Positions 1-10,712 of a DNA stretch of 64,000 bases are shown one piece after another (within the stretch, counting starts at the first letter, position 1; every line of letters begins with the position of its first letter). The position numbers were made by a program, and so were the translations under genes. This DNA comes from Odontesthes bonariensis (taxonomy: Eukaryota; Chordata; Actinopteri; Atheriniformes; Atherinopsidae): positions 38,102,797 through 38,166,796 of the forward strand of contig NC_134507.1 in assembly GCF_027942865.1 (NCBI RefSeq), written 5' to 3'. The notes under the pieces were generated by a model, which searched no databases, was not told where the DNA came from, and worked only from the letters and a program-made list of their open reading frames with translations.

Positions 1-1946
1 ACTCTGAGTTTTCCGTTTCACAAAGAGAGGTAACTTAACCTCTCGGTCAGTTACCGTAGTAACAGACTCTCTGGTCGGGACCAGGTTTTCCTCAAGAAAC
101 CTGGAGTTTCTCTCTGTCTCCGCCCTCTTTCAGCCACACACGCCATTTGATTTCCTCATTCATTCAGTCAGCAGAGCGAGTTCTTCTACTTTTAGAAGTC
201 CTTTAGGCACAGTAGGAGATTACTTTTTTCACGAACATGTCCTTTTGACAACGATCCTGTGGATGAAGGTGCATTTACAGACAATTATCTTTTTGAGCGG
301 CACCATCAGAATTTTGTTGGGACAAAAGACAAAAAAAGACAAAGAAATATTTGTATGAATAGGCTTAAAAAAGACATATATAGGCTTGTTATATTTTATA
401 AAGACACTTGTCTCTTGGGGTGGATTCCCTCAGCCACTGGCCTTCTGTTAGAGGTGGCGGTGCTGGGCAGCACCCGTTTTACGGGCATCTGCCTTCTTTC
501 TGTTGGCTCAGTAGAAGTCTGTGTTAGTTTAAATAGGCTTAATTATTTAACAGAACATGATATAGATGAGAAGACATAGTTTATGTGTGTGAAAACAGCA
601 TTATGTTGGGGATAAAATAACTGCACAGTCAAATAGTGTTGCACGGTATACCGGTACTAACGAAGTATCGCGGTACTGAGGCATTTAAAACGGTACGGTA
701 CGGGATTTGGAAAGTACCGGTACTTGCAACAATGCGGGAAACTCATCACGTAATGTTGCGTTGTAACTAGGATACAACTGAGAGGAGCAGGAGAGAAGAA
801 TGGCTGTTGCACCACCTGTCACTCCCCTGGTTGACAAACTAGTTTCCCCTCTTATAAAACATTCACTTTTAAATTTAACAATCTGTGCCAGGACAAGGAC
901 AGCCACGGCTCGCTTCTGATAGGGTCCAAACTCGCCGACAACATGAAAAGCTGCCTCTATATCCATCCCGAGCGGAGCGAGCAGGCGTCTCTCTGAGCTA
1001 GCATCGCAGCCGAGAGGAAAGGCGCGAAATGGTAATCCGAGCGTGATTTCTTTTCTTTTGTTTTTTTACTGGACATAACGACACAACTAGAGTTCGAGAA
1101 GCATTGAGGGATTTATTTAAAATACACTGGTGTAAAAACACAATTATAAGTCTGCTCCCGTTTAATTCCTTTTATTTGATTATTGTAAAATTGTTGAACA
1201 GTAACATTATTGTTATGCATTATTGTTTATGTTACGATTTTCTATTATCAAAATCTGTAATGAATGACATTTTTTGTGTTCTCTTTTTATTTAAAAAAGT
1301 ACCGAAAAGTACCAAAAGTATCGAAATACATGTTAGTATCGGTACCGGTACCAAAATATTGGTATTGTAACAACACTACAGTCAAATAGCCACTTAATAT
1401 TTATTTTACAGTTTATTTTAAAACATGATCAAAATTAGGTACCTCCATGCTGAGGTCTCACCTGTTTTTATATTTCATCTAAAGCTGCTGCCAAGTGCGC
1501 TTCTCCCCCGCGGGATTGCACCTAAATGAAATAAATGAATGGGCTACCATTCAAGCAGTTTCCCCTGTAATATCATAGTGATTGCAAAGGACTACATTTA
1601 AACTTACACTTTTGCTGGTGCAGCGGTGTTGCACTTATTTCTAAAAACGTATTGAAACTCGCCGTATGAGCGCATTAAGATTTCCAATTCGAGGTTGGTT
1701 AAAAAACGTAGCCCCTCCTCTTCCCCGTTGCCATGGTGACTCGTCGAATCGGGGCTCCATTGATGCTGGCTTTTTAAAGTTGTGGCGCACACGCAAAATT
1801 TAAGGTGAACCTACTCAGAGTTGATTAAACTCACTCAAATCAGCGTTTCTGGAACCGAAAACTCAGAGTTTTCTATCTCAGAGTAGATCAACTCAGACAT
1901 CAGGAATAGACTCAGAGTTGGTTGAACCTGCTTTGTGAAACGGACC
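1..1946 (-). mobile_element. PIF/Harbinger-type element, left copy, cut by window edge
   Basis: The right end (1941-1946 and inward) reads GGTCCGTTTCACAAAGCAGG on the minus strand and matches the terminal inverted repeat of the complete mirror copy at 17861-19171. A minus-strand ORF at 1604-1792 encodes a degenerate Myb/SANT-like segment (FTNLELEILMRSYGEF) typical of the Harbinger accessory DNA-binding protein. No transposase is present, so this is non-autonomous or decayed. It has inserted into an L2-like LINE fragment and is itself interrupted by a hAT element at 634-1378. Confidence 0.75.
634..1378. mobile_element. Non-autonomous hAT element with 8-bp target duplication
   Basis: The termini are TAGTGTTG and CAACACTA. 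They are flanked on both sides by the 8-bp direct repeat CAGTCAAA (626-633 and 1379-1386), the hallmark target duplication of hAT elements. The subterminal regions are rich in GGTACCGGTA-like motifs. The mirror Harbinger copy near 18410-18425 lacks the insert and shows the intact empty site, so this 745-bp element moved in after the segmental duplication. No transposase is recognisable. Confidence 0.9.
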
Positions 1947-1953
1947 CCTGGAG

Positions 1954-2222
1954 GCTTTTCAGAGAATATGTGTGACAACGCAATAATAAAGAATTATAGT
2001 AGTCAAATCCTGAAGTAACAAATGCATGGAGCAGTTTTACTGCATCACTGAGACAGGACGTTCCTGATTTGAACAATATTACGAAGGTGAAAGAAGGCAG
2101 TCCTAGAAACCTGTTTTATATGTGCATTGAATGATAAATTCTGGTCAAAAATAACTCCAAGGTTCCTCACTGTAGAACTATCTTACCATCCATTTACTTT
2201 ACTCAGTGTATCCAGTTTAGGG
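1954..2222 (-). mobile_element. L2-like LINE fragment (reverse transcriptase region)
   Basis: Read on the minus strand this translates, with breaks, to the L2-type reverse-transcriptase stretch NLGVIFDQNLSFNAHVKQ followed by FFHLRNI-like residues. The mirror fragment is at about 16200-16423 and continues at 17836-17860 and 19172-19340. It is a fragment that served as insertion target for the Harbinger element. Confidence 0.7.
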
Positions 2223-3730
2223 TAGTGGAAGCCTTTAGCCCAGTGATGCTATTTTTTTCACAAGAGCCACATTGGCAGAGCAAAATCAAAGGAAGAGCCA
2301 CTTTTATGACAACATACTTAGTCCCCTTTTGTAAATATGCATTGCTACATATAAAACATCCCACAAAAAAAGAAACAACACAGCCAATACATTTTCAATT
2401 AAGACTACATTTACCTTAAAACTGGAATACTTAATACTGGAAGCTGGCATGCATGTCCTTGACTTTCTTCATGTTGTATTTGTAGTTTGTTGTAATCATA
2501 GTGAGACATTCAAGATGAGCATGGTTTTTGTCCTTTTTTTAATTAAAAACCGATCCATTGTGCCTGCATCTCGCGCTGGCTAAAGGAGCTAGCGTGCACT
2601 GCGGTCAAGTGTGACGGTGGTTTAAGCGGGCTGCGTTGCCAGGTTTAACAGAGCCCCCTTTAGAAAACACCATTAAGCCTTAATACTGTGCAGTATTCGC
2701 TGTATGTTATTTGAAAAAAATTGTTATTGTTACCATATTGTTATAAGCTACTATGCGAGTGCGAGCCACCAATTAAAGCTTGAGGAGTCGCATAATGAGT
2801 TGCTCTGCTTTAGCCTATCCCTGCTGCCAATTGAAAGAGAGTCAGGGTACACCCTGGACAGCTCCAGTCACTCAGCAAAGCGTCTAATAATTTCCACACT
2901 TCCATTCACTGGGACTCTGCTAGAACTGTTTGGAGACCTTTTCTAGAAGGCCCTATCGGAGAGCCTACTGTGGGAGAGTACTTTGAAAGTTGTGCCAACT
3001 ATTGCTAGTTTAATAGCAAGTGATCTGAATCGAAGGAGTTAAATATTTTACAAATTGATCATGTAGCTTTGCACTCGAGGGAATTTGAAAATGCATCTTC
3101 CGCATGTGGTAGAAATCAGGAAGTCAAAAGCAGAGGAGATATTTAAGTCTTGTGTAGGATGAAAACCAACATGGGAAGATGTGATGATGCCCCGTTAAGG
3201 ACCGAGTCTGTATGAAGCAGTGTCATAAGCCCTCCAGCTGGTGTCCCAGGTGAGATGAATAAAGGCCGCACACACAGAGGGCAAGTTGAGACAGTTGGTT
3301 AAGAGGGATGTATGGCTCTGAGGCACACAGAAGACACCAAGTGGTGCCAAGCAGAGGAGGGGCAAGGCTACGTAGCATAGGCTAACGAGTCACATGCAAT
3401 TAAAGCTTGGAAAAGGCCAGCGAGTGCAGATTTAACTGAGGCACCTTCATGGTGCAAGGGCAAGCAGGGCCACTGTATTGAGCTTCAAGTTATTTTGGTC
3501 TGGGTTTGTGTAATGCAATTCAACCATGAGGAGAAGGAAACATGTAGTGGTAGAATTTAAAGCAGAAGTGCAGATACTCCTTTAGCTTTGTTTTTTGCTA
3601 CTAAACTGAATAGTTTGCCCTTCAAAAGCAGAGTCAGCCTCAGTGGGTGTGGTGAAGACTCAAATCTTCTATGAAGTGAAAACAAACCTTGAGATCAAGT
3701 ATTCAATACACAGACCACGTATTAGTGGTC
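2223..3730 (-). repeat. 3' flank of gene A1, shared with A2, A3 and A4
   Basis: Non-coding DNA downstream of A1. It is near-identical, inverted, to the 14.73-16.2 kb flank of A2, and is also present behind A3 (30.1-31.0 kb) and A4 (39.13-40.17 kb). It includes a segment resembling a hAT-type end, with motifs such as AGGAGTCGCATAATGAGTTG near 2781. I see no gene in it. Confidence 0.7.
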
Positions 3731-3733
3731 AAG

Positions 3734-3739
3734 TTTATT
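3734..3739 (-). terminator. Polyadenylation signal of A1
   Basis: AATAAA on the minus strand (TTTATT on plus) in the last, non-coding exon. It lies about 55 nt after the 3'UTR intron acceptor and at the same place in all four A copies. Confidence 0.75.
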
Positions 3740-3862
3740 TTGCCAGAGCTCAGCCACATGTTGGAATCTCCATGGAAGTGTCCGAGAGTCACCTGCAGAA
3801 AACAGAAGGGGTCAGTATTGATACAGGAGTCTCAATACTTCAGACACTAGTCCAGCTTTACC

Positions 3863-5033
3863 TTAGTACAACTTCTGCCCTTTAGACCCAGTCTTGGCAT
3901 CAACGTGGTCAAAAGCATCCTGGGAGTATTTGGCGTACGAACTGGAGTCGCGGGCTCGTTGGTAGCCATTGCTGGACTGGACGACGTGGGATGAAGGGTA
4001 TACAGTGCGCATCTCAGATGTGTCCTTAGGGACCTGGTCGGAGGTCCAGGCAGACTGTGGGAAAGAACTGTCGATCTTCAAGTTCATTAGGGCAGCAAGG
4101 AAACTAGCAAAGTCTGCGTCCTGCGCAGTAAAGCCAGCATTAGACCCAGAGGAGCCGCTGCCGTAGCCAGAGCCAGAGGAGCCGCTGCCGTAGCCAGAGC
4201 CAGAGGAGCCGCTGCCGTAGCCAGAGCCAGAGGAGCCGCTGCCGTAGCCAGAGCCAGAGGAGCCGCTGCCGTAGCCAGAGCCAGAGGAGACGCTGCCGTA
4301 GCCAGAGCCAGAGGAGACGCTGCCGTAGCCAGAGCCAGAGGAGACGCTGCCGTAGCCAGAGCTAGAGGAGACGCTGCCGTAGCCAGAGCCAGAGGAGACG
4401 CTGCCGTAGCCAGAGCCAGACGAGACGCTGCCGTAGCCAGACCCAGACGAGACGCTGCCGGAGCCAGAGCCAGACGAGACGCTGCCGGAGCCAGAGCCAG
4501 ACGAGACGCTGCCGGAGCCAGAGCCAGACGTGCTACTACCAGAGCCAGAGGAGCCACTGTTTTGACCTGAGCCCAGAAATTAGTTGAAGCAAAGTATGAC
4601 AGCATGGTTAGTCGTGCTGTCAGTAGCCTCTGTATCACTGCCAATATGTTTAGTAACAAAAAACAAAGCTAAAGGAGTATCTGCAGATCAAGTGGGTCAT
4701 TAAACCTGAAGTCTAATATATTGTAAGATTTGGTGATGCATGATTAATATAGTTGCAGACCCTCTTCCCTCTCATTCCTACCAACATCATGGGTTGAGCA
4801 TGTCCAGACTAAACAACTTCCCATGTTGGCTGCCTTTATATAAACTGCACCTAAATGTTGATATACTTGCTTTTCTGGGGGGGATAACATGTTCCAATGC
4901 TGAAGAGCAGGACACAAAGCCAGGAAATCCTGTTTGGATTTCAAAAGAAAAGAGAGAAACTTTAGTATATAGGAGAACAAAAACCTAAACCATTAAACAT
5001 GAAGACTCACCTGAAGAAAACCTTAAACAACAT
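3863..5033 (-). CDS. Family A secreted Gly/Ser/Tyr repeat protein, copy A1 (about 261 aa)
   Basis: Function unknown; a secreted protein by its signal peptide. Coding exons by splice-site reading are 5033-5011, 4929-4871 and 4566-3862, with the stop at 3865-3863. Exon 1 ends inside an Arg codon (phase 2). Exon 2 supplies the hydrophobic core ISWLCVLLFSIGTC and ends in phase 1 at a GC donor (GCAAGT). Exon 3 encodes about 13 decapeptides of type GYGSxSSGSG, where x is Gly or Val, then a conserved cysteine-free tail starting SNAGFTAQDADF and ending GSKGQKLY. This is the longest array of the four copies. A non-coding exon follows from 3792. The upstream TATA box and E-box match A2 and A3. The exon structure is well supported by four copies; the role is not known. 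Confidence 0.8.
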
Positions 5034-5142
5034 GTTGAACAAGACAAAACAGCAGCAACACAATTCAGATAAAACTGGTCAAAAACAGCACTCTAGTGAC
5101 TGCTGTTGAGAGAAGATTTGTGCTGTAACTCATCTGAGGCTG

Positions 5143-5156
5143 CAGCTGACTTTATA
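5143..5156 (-). promoter_or_regulatory. A1 core promoter: TATA box and CAGCTG E-box
   Basis: On the minus strand the sequence reads TATAAAGTCAGCTG (TATAAA at 5156-5151, E-box CAGCTG at 5148-5143), about 120 nt before the start codon. The same block is found before A2 and A3 and is absent before A4. Confidence 0.65.
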
Positions 5157-5549
5157 TTGGTGCTCTACCTGCTCTAATTACACTCATAAACCTCACCTGG
5201 GACCCAGTCAGATCGTGCTGCATTCAATTCAGCTCTGAAAATGAACACTTCTGACATCCCATTTAAAAAGGTTTGTTGCAACATGTGAGGAATGAACATG
5301 GGATGTTTGAAAGAAGGTGAATTACGCTTGGTCAGATACGGTGTTAAACATCTGGACCAAAGTCCTGCAGATCACTGTGGGCCCCTAATCTCTGGCTGGG
5401 GAGTGTGAGGGGAGTGACAGAGATTTGGTCTGAAGGACTCCAGGTTATAACCTCGGTTCTAATACGTCACAAACACGTCACAGTCATGAAATTGGGGTCC
5501 AACACATCACTTGTCCACTTCACTAGTGGGAGCTGCTAGTTGGGTTTCA
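5157..5549 (-). repeat. A1 upstream region, shared with A2 and A3
   Basis: About 390 bp that mirror 13060-13450 and 26895-27281. Homology stops abruptly at 5549 (plus-strand end TTTCAAG), which marks the left boundary of this inverted repeat. No ORF is supported. Confidence 0.75.
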
Positions 5550-6730
5550 AGCAGTAGCGGCTCGTGGTCTGGAAAATAGGCGGGGCATATGATCTGCGTT
5601 ATCAAAATGCAAGCTTTTATGGAGCATACGCAATAGGCCAATAGTCTATGCAACCATACGCAGGGGGGGATGTGCGCACTCGCATAAAAGTCTGCCATAC
5701 AACAAACACAAAAGCCCCATGAAAATGAGCGAAGAGAAAGTTTGTGAAAGGAATTAATACTGCCTACGTTTCAATTAGAGGGAAACTTTAATGCGCAAGC
5801 ATGGGAAACAGAACATTTTTTTCCTATTGGAACAACCAGAGAGCCAGGGCTTTTTGTCATACCACGCACGGGAAAACGTCCGATTGAAAGACCTACCCTT
5901 ATCCATTGTTTGCTGAACTATATTAATATCAGGTTTATGGGGGCCGAGGTTTTTAATAGCCAATTTTGTTCCCAAATCTAGTCTTTCAAATGAGTTCTCC
6001 AAGAGAAACTCAACGCTATTGAGTACAGGTTCGATGCTAGCAGCCATGGCTAAAACTTCACCGGCGGATTACTGCTTTCACTCACTGTAGCCTACTATCA
6101 GACTGACTCGCTCCTGAGGTTGTGCAGAGTAATATAGCAGTAGGCGGGACAGTGTGTAGCAAAGATTCTCGGAGGAGATCCGTACAACGTTTTTAGCTAG
6201 TCTTGGGGAAACCTAAGCTAGCAGACAAGTAACCTACTGTACATGTACGAAGCTGTCAACACATTGTTTACTGTCTCAACATTGCTTTGCTCATCAAGCT
6301 ACGATATTTCATTAAATCACTCCCAGTTTCCGATTTAGCAAAGACTTCGTTCACAATCACTTAAACTTTGTAAGATAGCAACTATAAAGTAAAATCTTTA
6401 CCTACCACAAACATGAATCCGGATTAAACAGCCAATATCCTTCATCAAATCCGACATAGTTATCTGTTTTATCCAACAAGTTTGGCTAGATGGGTGGAGT
6501 AATATATTTCTTAAACCCTTTGAGTCCTTTCCATGTCCAGGGCAGATCATACACCTGCCCCAATAGCATCTATACAGGCGCGCTAAATGTCACATGATAT
6601 TATGCTAAGTAGGGGCCTACAGTGATTCTGATTGGTAGAATGTGCTCGAGAGTTCTAAGAAGGGGCGGCGGGGCCGGGTTTAGCTGAGGGCAGCCAGGCA
6701 TCTGCCCTGGCCAGTGGCCATAGATCTAAC
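5550..6730. repeat. Probable decayed DNA-transposon sequence
   Basis: The segment starts CAGTAGCGGCTCGTGG exactly where the A-family upstream homology breaks, and ends near CTGCCCTGGCCAGTGG. Starts and ends of this kind are common in hAT-type elements, but no target duplication was found. No convincing coding region is present. Confidence 0.35.
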
Positions 6731-7310
6731 GTTAAAGGGATAATCCGGAGTAAAATGCACTTTAGATCAATTTACGGGATGTTGGGAGTACATACGTTGA
6801 GTTGACATCAAAATCATGTCATTCGGATGTGTTTTGAGAATTTCGATTTGACCGTTTTTAGCCAAAAGTCGTTAGCCTGGAAGTGACGGAGGCAAATCAT
6901 GCCACCGCTACAAAACTCTATTTTTATACCTCTTCTACAGCTCCAAACAACATAACACTTACGTGGTAGTGAGTAGAGGGTCCCTAAAGCCAAACCGAAG
7001 TGTCCCGAGGTCTTCATGTGGTCGGATATAGAGTCCAGAATGAATTTAATCAAGCCAGTACCTTTCCGGAAATGTTGCTGCTGCAGCTGCCGCTTAAGAC
7101 CGTGGTGAAGTTGGTTTGATATTGGTTTGAAAAAAAAGACACCTTATTTCCTTAGTGAATATCTGTCGAATATCGCACATTTTGCTGCTTGTAGGCTTTT
7201 TAGCCTTTTCATCTCGCAGCTTCACCGGACATCACCGGCCCCCGAGGGGCGTCGGCCCACCGGGAAAATGCCCGGTATGCCCGACTGTCAGTGCAGCCCT
7301 GCTTCTGTGT
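6731..7310. repeat. Repeat-derived intergenic DNA, including a hAT-type end
   Basis: It contains a stretch starting TTAAAGGGATAATCCGG (from about 6733) and, at about 7215-7300, an ACCGGGAAAATGCCCGG motif like the one at 31328-31365, typical of fish hAT-type ends. No gene is seen. Confidence 0.4.
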
Positions 7311-7755
7311 CACTCAGAACAGCAAATGAAGAAGTAAAGGAAGTAAATCAGATCTTCTATGTGTCCAATGAGTGTGATCCTGACCGTATCCAAACCAGTC
7401 AAACTTCTGCTTAGTTCAGGTTCAGTTGAAGGTTTAGTCAGTGGTGTTATTTATTTAGTCATTTACAAATCCTCTGAAAAGTAGATCATAAAGCAACTGA
7501 AGTTTGGTGGATTAAAGCCTGCTCTTTAAAGCACAGAGCAACGTCACCTCCAAAAGCCAACCCTGTCACTGGCTCTAAAGGAGAGGAGCCTGTTAGCGGA
7601 GGGCCCTGCTCAGAGTCCTGCTTTAGTGAACTACAGCAACCAAGTAAACCTGCGAGGGTGGGTGGGTGTCTGAGTGACAGCTGACATCTGAAACACTTCC
7701 TGAGTCCAAAGCTGTGATGCTGTTTTCTGAACAAATGCCCGGTTGATGTGAACTT
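7310..7755. repeat. Outer part of the left arm of the large palindrome
   Basis: 7310-7410 matches, inverted, 56291-56400. 7410-7660 matches, inverted, 51110-51345. The right arm is split here by a Rex1-like LINE (51352-56290) and by a 2.67-kb block (48440-51110) with no counterpart on this side. No gene is seen. Confidence 0.75.
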
Positions 7756-8260
7756 ATGTTGCAGCCACTGAGCATAAAGAAGAAGGCCTTCATGGAGGGA
7801 AACAGGGAGTTAAGGAGGAGTGTGAAGAAAAAAGGAAGAGAGCAAGTCGGTGGGAAACTATCTGCAGCAGAACAGTGTGAGGGATGTGTGGTCAGGAATG
7901 GAAAAGCTCACAGGCTTTGGGATAATGTGGGATCAGACAGATGGAAGAGTTCAGACAAACTCAGCATGCTGCTGCCTCCTGCTACAGACCTCACATCCTC
8001 CATGTACCAACAGCTTCCCTGTCACACCTCAGCACATCTACATGAAACTATCACATCTATAGGAAAATAAACTATGGCCTCATCTGGAATACAAACAAAA
8101 GAGATGATTGTGGATTTTAGGAGGAGCAGCAGTCAGCTGAACACCGTCTCCATCCTCGGTGAAGAGGTGGTTGAGGATTACAGATACCTGAGGGTTCACC
8201 TGGACAGCAGACTGGACTGGAAATGCAACACTGAGGCTGTCTACAAGATGGGACATTCAG
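7756..8260 (+). mobile_element. Rex1-like LINE remnant, internally deleted
   Basis: Two degenerate reading frames resemble the linker and reverse transcriptase of the LINE class seen at 51.5-55.9 kb. One is NYLQQNSVRDVWSGMEKLTG; the other is KEMIVDFRRSSSQLNTVSIL followed by YRYLRVHLDSRLDWKCNTEAVYK. They lie next to each other, so the RT core between them is missing. The first part is preserved, inverted, at 48035-48350. Confidence 0.7.
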
Positions 8261-9690
8261 TAAACTGTTCCTATAGCTGTATATATGCTAACTGAGTTGG
8301 CATGGGTTGGTGCACTAAACACATGTTACAGAGTTTAATATTTCTGCATCTTTTAGTAAAAACAGGAAAGAATGAGTGTATATTTCCAGCCAAATTCCCC
8401 ATAAAGCTGCTCTCATCCACATATTTTTCTGTTTCTTCTGTCAGACGGCTAAACTGAAAATCAGCCCATTAACACTACGGGTCAACTCGTGGTCACTTAA
8501 AGCATGTCCAGACTGTCGCTCTGCTCTAATAAAATCCTGATTTTGTAACCGCAGCCTCATGTGAGAAAATCACCCTTCAGGTGACTTAAAGACAACATGT
8601 TGGCAGCGATTTCAGCTGTGCTTACATGCAGCGTGATGTCCCACAGAGAAAGTTAGAGGCAGCAGAATGTCAGGAAGGTTTTCTGCACAGTCTATCCCGT
8701 GCATGTACGCTGGGATAACATGGTGGTCCAGTTAAATGGACGAGTACACCTGGAACTGAAGCTGGACTTACCTGTGCATGCAAGCGTTCTGAATGTCCTG
8801 ATCAAGATAAAAATATGTAACATACAGAACAAAAAGCATCCATCTCCAGCTGAAAACATGAAACCTGCATCCTACAAATAAAATGTTCCACCGGGGTGAC
8901 CCACCCAAGTTGGTTATTAGGAGGAAATTTCAGAAATATCCTCAAAACCAGTTTTTCTCAGTGTGCAGACTTCAGCTTTTTGTTTTAAGTTTTGAACAAA
9001 GAAAATAGACTCAAATGTAACCTCTCTTCTATGCATATTCAGAACTTATTTAAATCTCTTCCAGAAAAACTCTTGTTTTGATCATTTTCTTTAAAATAAA
9101 GATTTTTAAAAAGCTAATTGACCATGTGCTCTGTTTTACATATAACACCAGTTATAGAGGTAAACACGCAAAGTTAACATATTGACAGGTTTCAAATATA
9201 TGTTTCAGTGGCGGCCGTGCTTTGGCTCACTGGGCCTTCAGTGCGGGTTTACCGTCCATTCAGAGTCGCTATTTAAATCCGTCCTGAGTGCCCACATGGA
9301 TCTGGATCTCACTAACCGTGCTGTATGCCAATAAACACAGAGAGACCGCTGTTAGAAGACTTTCTTCTGCAGGTTTCCTTCTGATTGATTTATTTTTAAA
9401 CACATATTCAGCAGCAGGATGTTTATTCATCAATTAGCCGACTAATAATGAACTATGAGAGGCATTTCAAGTGTTGAGAGCAGCAACCATTGTTATTGTT
9501 ATTATTATCACGTATATCAGCAGTTCAGAATATTTGATCATTTATATTTAGAATTTAATATTTATACATGTAAATAAAATACATAATACTCACAAGAGTT
9601 CCTGATTATTATCTATTTATTGACATAACACTGAGATGCTCCATATGTGAGTCCATTGTTGCCAGTTAACTGCAGCCTTGCACCTTTCAG
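8261..9690. repeat. Upstream flank of gene C, left palindrome arm
   Basis: 8585-9770 is mirrored at 46470-47660. A 60-codon frame at 8699-8881 is conserved in both arms with few changes but has no gene context, so I do not call it a gene. 9180-9660 is AT-rich and ends upstream of gene C. Confidence 0.6.
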
Positions 9691-9693
9691 CAG

Positions 9694-9699
9694 CAGCTG
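9694..9699 (+). promoter_or_regulatory. CAGCTG E-box upstream of gene C
   Basis: A CAGCTG hexamer lies about 150 nt before the start codon of C. The same hexamer is found in the promoters of A1, A2, A3, B1 and B2. No canonical TATA box is evident for C. Confidence 0.35.
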
Positions 9700-9849
9700 T
9701 TACCGCTGAGCAATCAGTTCCCTCTGCACTGAGGATCATATGAAAGCAGCTCCTGCAGCTTCAGGTTAGTGTCACAGGGCTCTGAACTTTGTGTTAGTGC
9801 AGTTTGGCAGGAGCAGGTACCAGGCAAGCTTTAATTATATTGCAGCAGA

Positions 9850-10583
9850 ATGAGGTGAGTAACTTCTAGTCTATCCCAGTGCTTCTAAGTGGTGGCACTG
9901 AACCTCTGCTGCCTTAAATGTCTGAGGCAAGCAGAACCTCATTTGGTCGCAGCATTACACTATGAATATGCAGTTAAGCTCAACAGGACTGGGCATGTTA
10001 AGGGGAGGTGGTGGTTGGACCCCACTGGTCTCTAAATGTACTCAGAACTTCATATGAGATGTCCCTGTTTCTGCAGGGTTTTGTGGATTTCTTGTGTGCT
10101 GATTGGAAGCATCGCCTGCATTCCTGCACAAAGCGGTAAGCTGATCCCAATCAAAGCTCAGCAACTAAAAGCAGTTTAAATTGACTCGGGGTGTAAATGG
10201 AAGGCTGATCTTAATTCTCTGTTTCCTCACCCATGTATTCAGTTTATGGACAAGATCTATCTAAGCCAACGTATCAGAAACAAACTGGAGCCAGTGGTTC
10301 TGGAGCACAGCAGCATGGTGCTCAGGGAGGTCAGTCTGGAGCTCCTGGCAGCAATTACCAGTTTGAAGATGGGAGCTGGAGCCTTTCATCTGACACCAGC
10401 GGCGAGGACGAGCCAGTCTTCACTCCTGTGGCCGACGAGGATCAAGTCTACGCTTACAAATCTCGGTCCCGCTACAACAAGAAGCGTGTGCTGTTCAGCC
10501 AGTTCCGCTACACCCCAACAGAATCTGAGCCAGACCACGGCAAAACATCTCAGCACAAGGTTCAAGTTCAGAGCGGCTTCTGA
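9850..10583 (+). CDS. Family C secreted Gln/Gly/Ser-rich protein (about 134 aa)
   Basis: Not recognised by name. Exons are 9850-9854 (only ATGAG), 10077-10135 and 10243-10594, with the stop at 10581-10583. The first junction splits an Arg codon (AG|G); the second is phase 1, as in families A and B. Exon 2 is 59 nt, the same length as in family A, and encodes the signal-peptide core VLWISCVLIGSIAC. The mature part starts near VYGQDLSKPTYQKQ and has a Gln/Gly/Ser-rich region, an acidic stretch (SSDTSGEDEP) and a basic Tyr-rich tail (KSRSRYNKKRVLF, FRYTP). There is no cysteine after the signal peptide. The 3'UTR has an intron from 10595 to 10667. The mirror copy expected in the right arm is missing. 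An extracellular structural role is inference. Confidence 0.75.
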
Positions 10584-10706
10584 GGATCTTTCTGGTGAGG
10601 CTCATTTTACTCTGCATGTGTGCCCTCTGTAGCTGCTGGTAGGTGACTGACTTTCTTTGTCTTGCAGATCTGCATATTCTAGAGGCATCGCTGCTGTTAC
10701 CGCTTG

Positions 10707-10712
10707 AATAAA
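10707..10712 (+). terminator. Polyadenylation signal of gene C
   Basis: AATAAA in the short last exon that starts at 10668, after the 3'UTR intron. The arrangement is the same as in families A and B. Confidence 0.75.

Noticed and set aside
685-966. 93-codon minus-strand ORF in the hAT element
   Set aside because: Covers the terminal repeat of the element and has no transposase motif.
4087-4659. 190-aa Leu/Ala-rich ORF (LALATAAA repeats) on the minus strand, with like frames in A2, A3 and A4
   Set aside because: It is a shifted frame of the Gly/Ser/Tyr repeat. It begins inside intron 2 and has no signal peptide, and its repeat changes follow the codon positions of the other frame.
8699-8881. 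60-codon ORF mirrored at 47363-47545
   Set aside because: Conserved in both arms only because the arms are recent copies; no splice sites, promoter or domain.
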